Of a DNA stretch of 64,000 bases, positions 12,151 through 22,407 are shown in pieces (position 1 is the first letter of the stretch; every line of letters begins with the position of its first letter). This DNA is from Eonycteris spelaea. Lineage: Eukaryota; Chordata; Mammalia; Chiroptera; Pteropodidae. Below the pieces are notes generated by a model that saw only the letters and a list, made by a program, of their open reading frames with translations, searched no databases and was not told the origin of the DNA. The DNA lies in contig PUFA01000164.1 in NCBI GenBank assembly GCA_003508835.1, positions 2,356,001 to 2,420,000 of the forward strand. Reading direction: 5' to 3'. The translations under genes and the position numbers were made by a program.

Positions 12151-13599
12151 TCAGTACTACCCGGTACTACCTCTCCCTAGTCTGTTTCCTAAGCTTAGTC
12201 CTCTCCTGATGCTACTTCTCAATATGTCCAAGTAAAATATTTTCAGTTCCAATTTTTAAATTTACATTCCAGTATAAGTAAAATATCCAAATAATGTGTA
12301 CTTTTTTTCCCCATCACTGTGATGGGACCCAGTTAGACTATTAGAGTTTTACATGAGAAAAATTAAAATGTGGATTGAAATGTTGATTTCCCTTAGTTGA
12401 TTCTAGGACCTTCTCAAAAAAAGTGGTACATTTCTTTTCCACTAGTCTATAGATACCTACCTTAAACCTCACTTTTCTTTCTATTGCCTGTCAACTAATT
12501 TCTGTTTAAGTTAACTAATACTTTTATTTATTGACAAACAACAGGTTTAAGGCTAAGATTTATATTACACTTTATTTAAGGAACTAAGCTACAACATTGC
12601 CACCAATAGCACCATCTGGATCTCAGTTATTAGTTTATGTCTCAGAAAAGAGTGACACTGTAGGTAGTGCTCCTGGAATATACCACACTGTCCCACAAAC
12701 TCAGCGAAACCTCTTCATCTTACAGCAGCTCCTTGGAGTTTGAGCTCCAGTCTGTCACCAGACATTGCCTCTGTTCCTGAGGAACTGAAAACGCAGCTAT
12801 AAGATCTGGCACTAGCCAAAGAACAGAAGTTTTATCAAAGCAGAGAAGGAAAGAGACAGTTACATCATCAATCGTTCAGGCCTCCTACACGGTGTTGCTG
12901 GCTTCTCTGAATAAGTTAGTTCAGGAGTACTATAGATTTTACCTTGAGCATAAATCTCCAATAGTTTAAAGTCTCTTAACCTCTACTCAGGGAATCATAC
13001 TGCCTCTTCACCTAAATGTGGAGAAAACAACCTTCGATACAAGTGTTTATTTACTAGTCATGATGCCTAACTCTACTAAGAACGTTGCTCATACCTTGGC
13101 AACCCCCTCACTATCACCTGCATCCACCAGAGACCACTGATACACCGTGAATGCCTAGAAGATGGTGGCTTAGTCCACACTACAGCAATTCCTGGTTTGA
13201 TGTGTATTTTTCAGACTAAATTAATTTAATAGTCATCTTGTAGATGTAGTCATGCTTTTAAAAAATCATATGCTGGCAATAAAATATTCCAGGTATTTTT
13301 CTAGAATTTTTATTTTTTAAATAACAATCAGATTTAACTAACACTTTAACATGCTGATTATCCCTCAGGCACCAGGTTAGGAACCTTTATTTGTTTTATG
13401 TCATAGTAGTGAAACATCAAGGTAATATTCTCACAATTCTTCCTATAAGGCTATCATTTAATTTTATTTCTAATTGCATTAGAAACAAATGTCTATGTTT
13501 ACAATTTTATAAATTTCTTCTTTAAATTTCTAGAACTATGAAAATGCTATTGTACTTCTATGTATCTTCCTTCAGAACAAAGTTAACAATGATTCTCCT
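12151..13599. other. non-coding stretch; 12.58-13.20 kb less AT-rich and unassigned
   Basis: The part 12580-13200 has more balanced composition, several CpGs and no repeat family I recognise. Neither strand is open through it and no exon-like segment with clear splice sites is evident. The rest is AT-rich and featureless. Confidence 0.4.
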
Positions 13600-13790
13600 T
13601 AGAAAAGAGCACTAAGTTGGAAGCCTGAAGATCCTGGTCTTAGGAGCAGGCTAGGGTTGGATGGAGGACTTTGTGAAAGTCACTCAAACATTCTTGGTCT
13701 CAATTTCACCACCTGTGACATTAAAAAATTAGACTTGGTGCTCACCAAGGGCCTTTCTAATTCTGAGTCTAAAAATCCTTCAGAAAAAGA
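13600..13790 (+). mobile_element. MIR-family SINE, sense
   Basis: 'agagcactaagttggaagcc', 'tgtgaaagtcactcaaacat', 'ctcaatttcaccacctgtga' and 'gggcctttctaattctgag' follow the MIR/MIRb order: 'agagcactggcctggg ... gggcaagtcacttaac ... cagtttcctcatctgt ... ggtcccttccagctct'. The overlapping 65-codon open stretch is incidental. Confidence 0.75.
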
Positions 13791-15599
13791 ATGTGCTTTG
13801 GAAACAACCAATCAGGTATATGTTTTTGAAGTATTAATGATTGATAGGTTGTGACACTGAAATCAGTAAAACACGTATCAAATATTTACACATACCTCCC
13901 ATCCGGTGTATTTTCCATTATGGGAAGGTATTGGGCAATGGAAAATTTCTCAAATACTTTTACTGGAAGAGCTAATTGAGCTCAGGGGTTTTTTTTGTTA
14001 CAATTATATAAAGTTCATACTAGAGCAATAGAGACATGTGAAACCCTCTGTTTATTCATAGGCTAAAATATCACATTAAGAATTATTTAGCAAGTTGCTC
14101 TCAGGCTAAAAGCCTTATGATTTTCTTAAGAATAGAGTGCTTTTCTTTACATAATGTGGTGATCAAACCTAAAAACCAAACCTATTGTTGTTGTTAATAT
14201 TGTTAACAATTATAATTCAAAATATCAACAGTATCTTCATCAATTTTAGGCACTGTTCCTTGAAATTGTCTTAAAATGGAAGTCAGAAATCAGGGTTCAG
14301 ATTTTAACTCAGCCACTGCCTTAAGAGACAGAATTATTTTATAGAATTTCATTCTATTAAAAAAAAATGGCATTCAACTAAAAACCCCAATTCCTGTGGA
14401 AGGTAGAGACCATGTTAATTATTCTCCAAGTGTTAATATGAAAAGCTTTGGGGAAAAAAAACACCAGCTGCATAAATGTGTACTAAAGTTTATTACGAAT
14501 TGATTATCATGCTCTTCTAAATTTAAATTTTCTATTTAAATTTTTGAACTGTTATTCTTTCAGGGTAAATTACACACATGTGTTATCTTGTTAGATCTTT
14601 CCCTTTTATTTGTTCAGAAATAACCTTTTTGGAGCTTTAGTGATTACTTAACAATGCTGGGATTCAGAGATTGGATGACCAAGTCCACATTCCCCAATTT
14701 ACATACACATCATGGAACGACTTTGACCCTATCTCCTTCTGGGCCCTTTCCACATCAGAATCCGGTCTTTAAATCTGTTACTACGTGGGAGTTTTCCATT
14801 CTGTATTTGTATTTCCATTCTACTACCGAACCATATTTATTTACTTTTAGCACTATTGTATACCTTGAGCATGTCGCCAAAAACACACCATGGTTTTTTG
14901 AGTAAAAGAAAATTATGCTTTCTTTCATTATTGTAATAAGTTTCCTTATGTATCCAATATTTCACTTGTATTAATATTGAGTGATTAAATCAAAAATTAA
15001 ATTAAATTAAAATCTACATCCTGGAATTCAAATGAACATCTCAGAATTCTTTATCTTGAAATCATATTTTCTATCACACATTACTGGATGCTGACCGTTG
15101 CACTTGGCAATGCTAAATATTATTTCCCACTTGCTTGTTCATTTCTACTATTAGGAGACTTTTTCTAAGTTCCTTCCTTTCCACTATTACTAAGCAAGAA
15201 CTGGGTTTCCCAAAACACATCAGCTCAAGGAAAAAAAATAATCGCAATGACAATCAAGCAACAGGATTTTTGGTGTTGTCCCAACATGTTCTGTGGAACC
15301 TCGGTCTCCGAAAAAAATTTTAAATGTGTCTTTCTGAATATTCTTTTTACTGCTTCTTTCTTCTTTCTTCTGTTCTAGCTCATAGAGGTTATTCCTCTTG
15401 TTGTCCTTGACCTCTAAAGCAGCACCTACTGAGATCTTTACTGCCCCACACCAAAGCATGCACACTGCTGCAGTCCACTGAAATCTATGCTGAATGCCTG
15501 CCATTGGGCTGCGCCCCAGGAAGCTTCTATCTTCTGTCGTTGCTAGCACCACTGTCATTCCATCTAATTTAATCTATATAACCTCTCCCACAATAGGCG
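13791..15599. other. AT-rich non-coding stretch, nothing firm recognised
   Basis: A 112-codon open stretch on the minus strand (15220-15558) has a Lys/Glu-rich middle and no recognisable domain. It has no supporting promoter, splice or poly(A) context. An imperfect (AAATT)n-like patch lies near 14990-15012. No RNA gene or clear mobile element is visible. Confidence 0.4.
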
Positions 15600-15745
15600 G
15601 TGCCACCAATTTTACAGATGAAATAACAAAGGCATTAAGAAATTAAATGAATTACCCTACATCATGTGGTTGGCAAGTGACAGAACACAGCAGTAAATCT
15701 GGTCTTCAGACCCAAAAGCTCTGAAGTATAATATGTAGACTTCTC
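15600..15745 (-). mobile_element. MIR SINE, antisense
   Basis: 'caattttacagatgaaataa', 'gaattaccctacatcatgtg' and 'cagtaaatctggtcttcaga' correspond to antisense MIR: the 'attttacagatgagg' block, the 'acttgcccaaggtcacacag' block and the 'gatttgaacccag' block. Confidence 0.7.
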
Positions 15746-16129
15746 CACTTTTTAATGATTTGTATTCTAAATATGCTGCTTCTTAAACAGCATATGATAC
15801 TGCCTCAGTGTCAGAATCTTGGTGGCCCATGTCACTTTTTCACAAAACATGCCCAGACATGATAGAATCTCTGGTCTCAGCTCCAATTCTTATATGTAAA
15901 GTGTTAGGATGTAGCCCAGGTTTTTTCTTGTGGAGACAGAAAGATCTAGGCACAGATATATACATGCTCTGTACATCCCTGAGCTTCCATTTTTCTCCTC
16001 TGTACAATTGGCTAATAAATAGTTTCCAGGGCTGGAAAGGGCCTGGTGGTATTAGGTTTCTCTCTTCCTTCTCTTCTGCTTGCTTCAAAGTCCTCTCTCT
16101 CTCCCAGATCTTTTCTAAAAGTCATAAAT
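15746..16129. other. non-coding stretch, nothing recognised
   Basis: Open frames on both strands (15808-16131 plus, 15840-16088 minus) overlap each other and carry no recognisable domain. They are of chance length. Confidence 0.45.
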
Positions 16130-16325
16130 AAGCCTTCTTTGATTCTCACAAGCAGAACATTAACTTCCTTACTCTATCAACTTACTATCTTCTTCAAACC
16201 TCTCTCAACCTCCATATCTGTTACTTTAGAATATCAACAGGTCTGTCTTGTCCAGGAGGCTGTGAGGTACTTGAGAACGAAGATTGCATCTTACTCAGGG
16301 TGTACCCTTAGTGTCAGGAAATAAT
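16130..16325 (+). mobile_element. possible L2 3' fragment, sense
   Basis: The segment 'gaggtacttgagaacgaaga' followed by 'ttgcatcttactcagg' resembles the L2 3' motif 'gtaagctccttgagggcagg ... tgtcttattc'. The match is short, so this is tentative. Confidence 0.35.
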
Positions 16326-16505
16326 GTCTCCTGGAAAACCCGATGACTAATACTCACTGTTTACAGATATGCATCCCTAGACTTTGTTTTATCTTTTCTA
16401 AGCCTCATCCCTTAAGCAATTTCTTCAAACTTCTCACCTACATCTCTCTGACAGCAGGAGAGTGCTTCAGAGGGTCCAGAGACACAACTTACTTGCCATA
16501 AGTTC

Positions 16506-16888
16506 AAATTTTGACCTCTTTTTTTTTTTTTTTAACAGTGCTTCTTTATAGCCTGTTTGAGCTGGCGTTTGTTGGCCTTAGCACCCACAGTGAACACAAG
16601 TGTATCTTCGTAACTGACCTGGTAGTCAGGGGGAACCTCATGATGGTGCAGTAGTCAAGCTTGCTTTTCCTGGGAGCGTTCTTAGGAGGATAATGGAGCC
16701 ACAGTGTCTTGGGCTGTCAAAAGATGGGTGACATGCATATGTTTTTTTCATTTCTTGTGGCTATGGATGCCTTTCAGCCCCACTTTCTTTGCCTTCAAAG
16801 CTTTTGCTTTGGTTTCAGCTTTGGGAGGGCAGGAGCTTCTTTCTTTGCTTTTTGGCACCATTTTCGTGAAAAGAAATTCTGACATCTT
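16506..16888 (-). pseudogene. RPL23A: processed RPL23A (ribosomal protein uL23) retrocopy, dead
   Basis: Read on the minus strand, an ATG at 16861-16859 opens a reading that matches large-subunit ribosomal protein L23a. The lysine/alanine-rich N-terminus ([13 protein letters not shown]) is followed by [10 protein letters not shown], then a stop at about codon 38. Out-of-frame remnants of the central part follow, down to a KANK...KQA-KK segment near residue 115 of the usual 156. Internal deletions are evident. No introns are present. On the plus strand a T-run (16518-16533) marks the poly(A) tail. Imperfect 15-bp target-site duplications flank it (16506-16520 and 16874-16888, 13 of 15 matching). 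This is an L1-mediated retrocopy with no coding capacity. The tail joins the coding part rather than the full 3' end. Confidence 0.92.
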
Positions 16889-17099
16889 GATTATCATTTT
16901 GTTTTAATTTTGCTTCTGTCTACTCCATGAAGGACTGTGTTCAAGACCATGATAAATGAGATCATCTGGAATGAAAAGCAGATAAATATATTTCTTTTAT
17001 TTTAGTAAATGTGAATTTATTTTCAGATGTGTCTTAGGAGAAAATATTACCAGCTGACCAAATCATTGATTTCATGGATGTTTTCCACAAATAAGAATT
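16889..17099. other. non-coding stretch, nothing recognised
   Basis: AT-rich sequence between the RPL23A retrocopy and an L1 3' end. Confidence 0.5.
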
Positions 17100-17420
17100 A
17101 CATGGGGGGGGGGGTCAAAAGTGGGCAAAATGTGTGAAGATGGTCAAAGGTACAAACTTCCAGTCATAAGTAAATAAGTCCTGGGAATGTAATCACAGCA
17201 TGGTGACAATAGTAAACAGTAAGTGTTACATATTTGAAAGTTGCTAAGAGAGTAGATATAAGTCTCATCACAGAAAAAAATAAAAACCTGTATGTGTGGT
17301 AATGGATGTTAACTAAACTTATTGTGGTAACCATTTCACAATATATACATCTATCAAAACACTGTTGTCCACCAAAAACTAATACATTATTACATGTCAG
17401 TGACATTTAAAAATTATAAA
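17100..17420 (+). mobile_element. L1 LINE 3' UTR end, sense, 5'-truncated
   Basis: It starts in an 11-G run (17104-17114). It then reads 'ggtacaaacttccagtcata', 'taagtcctgggaatgtaatc', 'catggtgacaatagtaaaca', 'tttgaaagttgctaagagag', 'aatggatgttaactaaactt' and 'aaccatttcacaatatatac', the canonical L1MA/L1MB-type 3' UTR. The G-run is the G-rich tract typical of this UTR. It is a short truncated insertion with no ORF2. Confidence 0.88.
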
Positions 17421-17477
17421 GGTAGTACTTCAATAGCTAGATGTTTAAAAAACATTGCTATATTCATTCCTTTTCTT

Positions 17478-17479
<2 letters not shown>

Positions 17480-17519
<40 letters not shown>
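17480..17519. repeat. T40 homopolymer
   Basis: Forty consecutive Ts follow a C/T-rich lead-in and are followed by gagaggagagatagatag. It could be the poly(A) tail of a minus-strand retroelement, but the sequence to its right is a sense MIR rather than an element body. It may therefore be an orphan or expanded tract. Confidence 0.95.
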
Positions 17520-17520
<1 letters not shown>

Positions 17521-17544
17521 AGAGGAGAGATAGATAGAACTATG

Positions 17545-17755
17545 GTAGAAGCATAAATACCTCCCATACTGTGGTTGTGTAATACTGGCAAAGTTCTTAA
17601 CCTCTTTGTCTCTCGTTTTCCCCATAATCCAGATGAAGATAATAATTGTACATAGCTCATAGAGTTGTTGTGAGAATTAAATGAATTAATATATGTTAAG
17701 TGTTTAGATCAGTGCCTGATACAGATTAAGAACTATGTAAGTATATATCGATATT
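17545..17755 (+). mobile_element. MIR SINE, sense
   Basis: 'tggcaaagttcttaacctct', 'gataataattgtacatagct', 'catagagttgttgtgagaat', 'taaatgaattaatatatgtt' and 'gatcagtgcctgatacagat' follow the sense MIR core and 3' half in order. Confidence 0.88.
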
Positions 17756-18229
17756 ATTATTATTATTTAAAAGAACGTTTTAGATTATTTATTATAGAAT
17801 GAGGTTCCACTAAAGCATATCAAGGGATCTTGTCACTTAACCTTGTTCCATCTCTCTCACCCTTGTACATTGTTACATCCATTTAGAAACACTCATACTC
17901 CTACTTAAGAAACAATTGTGATGGAGTCTTATAAATATTTATGATGTTCAACAGCTTCTCTTTACTATAATATAAAAGAAATACTTGTTTTCTCTTAAAG
18001 TTTTACAGTCTGGCAAGGTTTATACGTTCCATGTGACTGCTGACTCTCTGTAAAAACTCTGCCATGTTTACGAAGCAAGGTGTTATTTGGGAAACCACAT
18101 TGCTAGGGAAAAGCAGGTCATGCTTGTGCTCAACCAAACTAGCCTTTGATGTGAAGCCTTAACTGTGTCAGTAGCTCAGTGCAGATAATGAATGACACAT
18201 GAGTTGAAAACCCAACCTTTAGATCGTGC
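17756..18229. other. non-coding stretch, nothing recognised
   Basis: It starts with a short (ATT)n tail of the preceding MIR. The remainder is AT-rich with no identifiable feature. Confidence 0.5.
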
Positions 18230-18415
18230 TTGTTGTTTAACAAAGCGTTTTGAATATACTGCCTCATTTAATACTTAAACAAATTTGAGAAAAATCAGTA
18301 TGTTCATTTTGCAGATGAGGAAACTCCGCTTCAGTGAAATTAAGTAACTGACCAACAAATCTTAGGCCAGAAATAAACAGAACCAAATTTTCAACCAGAA
18401 TGCGGCTTAATGTTT
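18230..18415 (-). mobile_element. MIR SINE, antisense
   Basis: 'cctcatttaatacttaaaca', 'ttcattttgcagatgaggaa' and 'tgaaattaagtaactgacca' match antisense MIR blocks. The copy is diverged. Confidence 0.75.
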
Positions 18416-18659
18416 ATCTTTTAGAGATAAACACTGAAATAAGATAATTATCTGGATTTTCTTTAAAATAATCTATTGGAGAAGAGAGCATAAATGAAAA
18501 GAATTGGTCAGGAGTTCATAAATTTTGAAGTTAGATGACAGATAGTGAGGGTTTGTTTTCCTATTCCACCTGCTTTTGTTCATTAAAAAATTTTTTCCCA
18601 TAATTTTTAAATTTAATTTAAATTTAATTAAAATTTCCATAATTTTTTAAAGCCATTTT

Positions 18660-18815
18660 GGGAATCAAAATGTTCAGAGTGCAAACCCTAGCTGTGTTTT
18701 TTATCTGCCGTCTGTCACTGGGCAAGTCTGTGCCAGTTTCCCCATCTATAAAGTGGTGATAACAGTCATACCTCACTCACAGCGAAGTTGTGAGAATTAG
18801 ATGAGCTGCATGAAA
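18660..18815 (+). mobile_element. MIR SINE, sense
   Basis: 'tgtcactgggcaagtctgtg', 'cagtttccccatctataaag', 'tggtgataacagtcatacct' and 'gttgtgagaattagatgagc' reproduce the sense MIR core. It lies head-to-head with the antisense MIR just upstream. Confidence 0.85.
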
Positions 18816-18909
18816 CTGTCGCTGCAGCTATTGCAGAAGGTATTGTTCTGATTCCCAGGTGTTTGCTTTTTCAATAACAGGCTGATATCCATTTTGGACA
18901 AAATACTGA

Positions 18910-19038
18910 TAAACTCATTCATTCCTACATGACGTGCAACACACGTTCTGAGCACTGAGGATACAGAAGTAAACCAAATAAGCAACATACCTAGCCTTAC
19001 TTAGCTTAAATTCTAGTGGAGAGGAAAAAAATGTGTGT

Positions 19039-19120
<82 letters not shown>

Positions 19121-19214
19121 TTAAATGCTAGTGGAGAAAAATATAGCTGGATAAGGAGAAAAAAAGAATGACTGGGAGGGGGCAGCTAGTTTATATAGGA
19201 TGATCAGGAAAATA
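18910..19214 (-). mobile_element. L2 LINE antisense, part 1 (3' terminal side)
   Basis: 'ctcattcattcctacatgac', 'gttctgagcactgaggatac', 'taaaccaaataagcaac' and 'cttaaattctagtggagagg' give the antisense L2 terminus. A TG/GA microsatellite interrupts it at 19032-19118. It resumes as 'gtttatataggatgatcagg' and stops at about 19214. The next L2 block appears at about 19738, implying an insertion of about 520 bp. Confidence 0.78.
19032..19118. repeat. compound (TG)n(GA)n microsatellite
   Basis: Roughly 16 TG units with one imperfect step (tgtctg) run directly into about 28 pure GA units. It is embedded in the antisense L2 copy. The adjoining alternating and purine-only tracts can adopt non-B conformations. 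Confidence 0.97.
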
Positions 19215-19737
19215 GCCAATGATGTTCCAGACCCTGGTCCTATCAGCTTATGAAAACCAATTAAGTTTCCAAGAATTTTGTAAACCAGTTATAAAACATG
19301 GTCATCACTAAACATTAAGTTATATCAACTCAAAATTAATAAATTTTATAAAAACAAAGGTAACAAATATTTAAAATTCCTCGTTTCCTAACTTTTATTA
19401 CATTTTGCTGTTATCCATGATCTTCGGGTTACTCATATCTACTATATCTGTTGGCAGTAACACTGTGTTACAACTGCACATCTACTCCCAACTCTGCCTC
19501 AGGTGCTTTCATTTTAGTAGCTTGAAATCGGCCGTAGCGGGAACATTTGGATCAGGAAATTCAAGGAATGCAACAAATCAGGGTTTGATTTATCGTTGAA
19601 TGTCACCCTAAACTTCAGAAAGTGATGAGTAAAATGTCAACAATGCAGACAAAACTTAAAAGTGTGTTGTAATATACATACAAGCATACATTTTTTTTTT
19701 TCAGGGAGCCAATTGGTAAACATTTACCAGCACTCCA
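19215..19737. mobile_element. foreign segment inside L2, possible hAT-type DNA element
   Basis: The flanking L2 halves are collinear and nearly adjacent in the family order, so this segment looks inserted. Its ends are loosely inverted: near 19232 'tggtcctatcagcttatg...aaccaatt', and near 19705-19738 'ccaattggtaaacatttacc ... agcactccac'. That resembles degenerate long terminal inverted repeats of an old hAT element. No transposase is readable and the exact family is not recognised. Confidence 0.4.
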
Positions 19738-20690
19738 CAGGGTAAACCTCTCTATCGAAGTGATATTTGATTAATAAAGTGATAAGAATTAGAGATGAAA
19801 GTGGGCCTTGCATATATCCTGGAGAAGAGTGTTCTAGGCAGAAGCAGCAGCAAGCGCAGGCCAGTGCAGCTGGATGGAACCAAGTGAGAAATGTTTGAGG
19901 TCCGAGAGTAATAAAAGCAAGTTCTTGTGGCACCTTTTAGATCGTTTAAGGACTGCCTTTTAATCTGGGAGACATGGAAAACCCCTGGAGGGTTTTGAGC
20001 AGAGAAGTAGACTGATCTGATCTGACTTAATTTTAATAGGATGCTCTAGCTGCTGTGGCAAATAGACTACAAAAGGGAAACACAGAAGCAGAAAACCATT
20101 TAAGAAGCAGTAATACAAGGGAGAGGTGAAGGTGGTTTTCACTTTGGTAGTAAGGGAAATGTTAAAAAATGGTCAGCTTTTTGATATATTTTGTTAGAAT
20201 AGCCAATAGGGCTTGCTGAAAGATTGAAAATTAGAGGTGAGAGAAAGGAAAGTCAAGGAAGACTACAAGGTCTGGGGCCTAGGTAACTGGAAGGATATAA
20301 CTGGTGTTTACCAAGATGGAAAAGACCAAAATGGTATTTATCAAAACTGCAGGAAGCAGAAGGAAGAATTCTGTGATTGACTTAGCTTTGGATGTATTAA
20401 ATATGAGGTGCCTATTAGAAATTCAAATGAAGTTATTGAATAGACAGTTGGATATCTGTGCAAGGAATTCAAGGGGGAAGTTCAGGCTAAATGTACATAT
20501 AACTGGCATTTAAAGCCAGGAGTCTGACTGAGATCATTCAGGGAGTAAGTTTATGTAGGAGAAATTTAAGGTGTGAGTGTTGAGCTCTGCAGCACTCCAG
20601 CATTAAAAGGTCTAGGAAATGAAAAGGGATGAGCACAAGAGACTGAGAAGGTACCTAAAAAACCTGGAGAAGAACCTGTAATTATAAAGA
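19738..20690 (-). mobile_element. L2 LINE antisense, part 2, about 950 bp
   Basis: It continues the preceding L2: 'aacctctctatcgaagtgat', 'gagtgttctaggcagaagca', 'ggagggttttgagcagagaa', 'gatctgatctgacttaattt', 'ctctagctgctgtgg', 'aagactacaaggtctggggc', 'gaggtgcctattagaaattc' and 'agacagttggatatctgtgc'. It is the longest ancient LINE copy in the window and is non-coding. The family name is from memory of the consensus; the collinearity with part 1 is directly visible. Confidence 0.75.
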
Positions 20691-20918
20691 ATTTATTTCA
20701 ATTGTTATTTACTTTTTTGTACCCTGGTTCTTTTCTGCAAAAGCTTTGAGACAGTAAACAATGAGAAAAATAATAAGCTAATAAAATTTAAAAAGAAAAA
20801 GCCTGTCACAAAAGAAAGACTAAAAATATGTGAACTGTGAGAAAACAGTATGGTCACTATAAACTGCAAGTTTGATTCTGAGTTTCCCAGGACTCATAGC
20901 GAAAAGAAACTATAATCA

Positions 20919-21317
20919 GTGTATGAGTTGGCTAGGGCTGTCATAAGAAAACACAAATTGAGTGGCTTAAGCAACAGAAATGTATTTTCTCACGTTCTGG
21001 AGGCCATAAGTCCAAAATCAAGGTGTCTGCAGTTTTGGTTTCTCCCGAAGCCCCTCACCTTGGCTTCCCTGTAGCTGCCCTCTCCCTCACATGACCTTTC
21101 CTCAGTACATGCACACCCCTAGTGCCTCGTCCTCGTCTTAAAAGGACAGCAATTCTTTTTGATTAGAGCCACACACATATGACCTCCATTTTTGACCTTA
21201 ATTACCTCTTTAAAGGCCCTGTCGCTAAATACATCCACATTGGAGTTTAGAGAATCAACACATGAATTAGAGCCAGGTTGGTGGGGAAAAGGGTGGGGAC
21301 ACAATTCAGTCTATGAC
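20919..21317 (-). mobile_element. MLT1-type (ERVL-MaLR) LTR, antisense
   Basis: The plus strand reads 'ggctagggctgtcataagaa', 'gtggcttaagcaacagaaat', 'tctcacgttctggaggccat', 'ccaaaatcaaggtgtctgca', 'attacctctttaaaggccct' and finally 'acacaattcagtctatgaca'. This is the reverse complement of a MaLR LTR from its 3' end to its 5' end. It is a solo LTR with no adjacent internal sequence. Confidence 0.85.
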
Positions 21318-21992
21318 AATCAGTAACACGTTTTCTTAAACAAAATTCTAAAAAATACCCTCAAGTAGGACAGTAGACTATAAATGTTATGTTAATTCTC
21401 AAAGTCAGGTTTGGTTTGCCCTTGCATTAATTTAATAATTTTATTAAATATGCATGTGAGAAAATATTTGGAAGGAATATTCCTGAGCAAAGCAGAAGAG
21501 CTAGGAACTCGGTCTGCTTCAGTATGCTGTCTTCAGAAGTGCAACGTCTTATCTAAGAAATAAAGGCTATCAGTTATTCTGCTTTCGTTGCATCTTTAGG
21601 CTTTGATGCTGAGAAGAAAGGTAATCAGGCAGGAAAAATTCTACATAATCTTTACTCAAAGCTAATTCAGATGTTGAGAGGCAACACTGTATGCATCACT
21701 ATTAGAAATAAAAGTAAATGTCAAACATCCAGAAAGAGTCTGTGGACCAGAACTACCAATATTCAAGATATGACAGAGTCATGTATTAAGAAATTTACTT
21801 ATTGAAAACATGACTCTTTTATATTCTCTAGGGGATGTATAAATTCATTTTTTTATTTTAACCTGAAAAAAATGAATGTGTAAAAACTCTAGAGACTGTG
21901 ATTTCTCATGCTTTACTAAGACATTGTTATCCCCATCGTTTCTTTGCTCTGATAAGTAGTAAACCTTAAAAATGAAATAGGGCTTGTTTGGC

Positions 21993-22014
21993 GGGGGGTG
22001 GGGGGAGGAGGCGG
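21993..22014 (+). promoter_or_regulatory. G-rich tract, possible G-quadruplex
   Basis: Two six-G runs separated by a single T are followed by three GG pairs. The spacing allows a two-tetrad quadruplex, or a stronger one if the long runs are split. Purely a structural inference. Confidence 0.5.
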
Positions 22015-22390
22015 TGATGGAGGGTTATAATACAGTAGAAATATTGCTGTAGACTATGCCCACTTTGAGGTCATGCTTAGTAGGAGCACAAAGAACATTC
22101 CTGAGGGATGATGTAGCTAGTAGCACTCCCAGATAGAAATAAGTACTTTAAGGAGAGAATTCTGTGAGGAGGGTGATTATTTGATGTTATTCACTCTGAA
22201 TATGAAAACCTTGAATGTTGTCCAGACTCAGCCCTTTCAGTCCAGATATCAATATGTAATAATAGGAAGGAATTTTTTACTGATGAATTTGTTGAAGATA
22301 ACACAAGAGTTAATTAAAGATTACTAAACTAACATAATGGAATGAGGATCTATCTCCTGGTAGACAGTTGTCAAAATTGAGTTGAATTCC

Positions 22391-22407
22391 TGGACACCTG
22401 GTGTCCA
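22391..22407. repeat. 17-bp perfect palindrome around one central base
   Basis: tggacacc-t-ggtgtcca is self-complementary apart from the central base. It contains an E-box-like CACCTG core and, read as 6-3-6, an inverted repeat of GGACAC. No other regulatory context supports a binding site. Confidence 0.7.

Noticed and set aside
16704..16907. Plus-strand frame over the RPL23A retrocopy
   Set aside because: It is the wrong strand. The homology to the ribosomal protein is on the minus strand, where stops and deletions kill it.
17445..17660. Minus-strand frame with a poly-lysine run
   Set aside because: Produced by the T40 tract and an adjacent MIR; not a protein.
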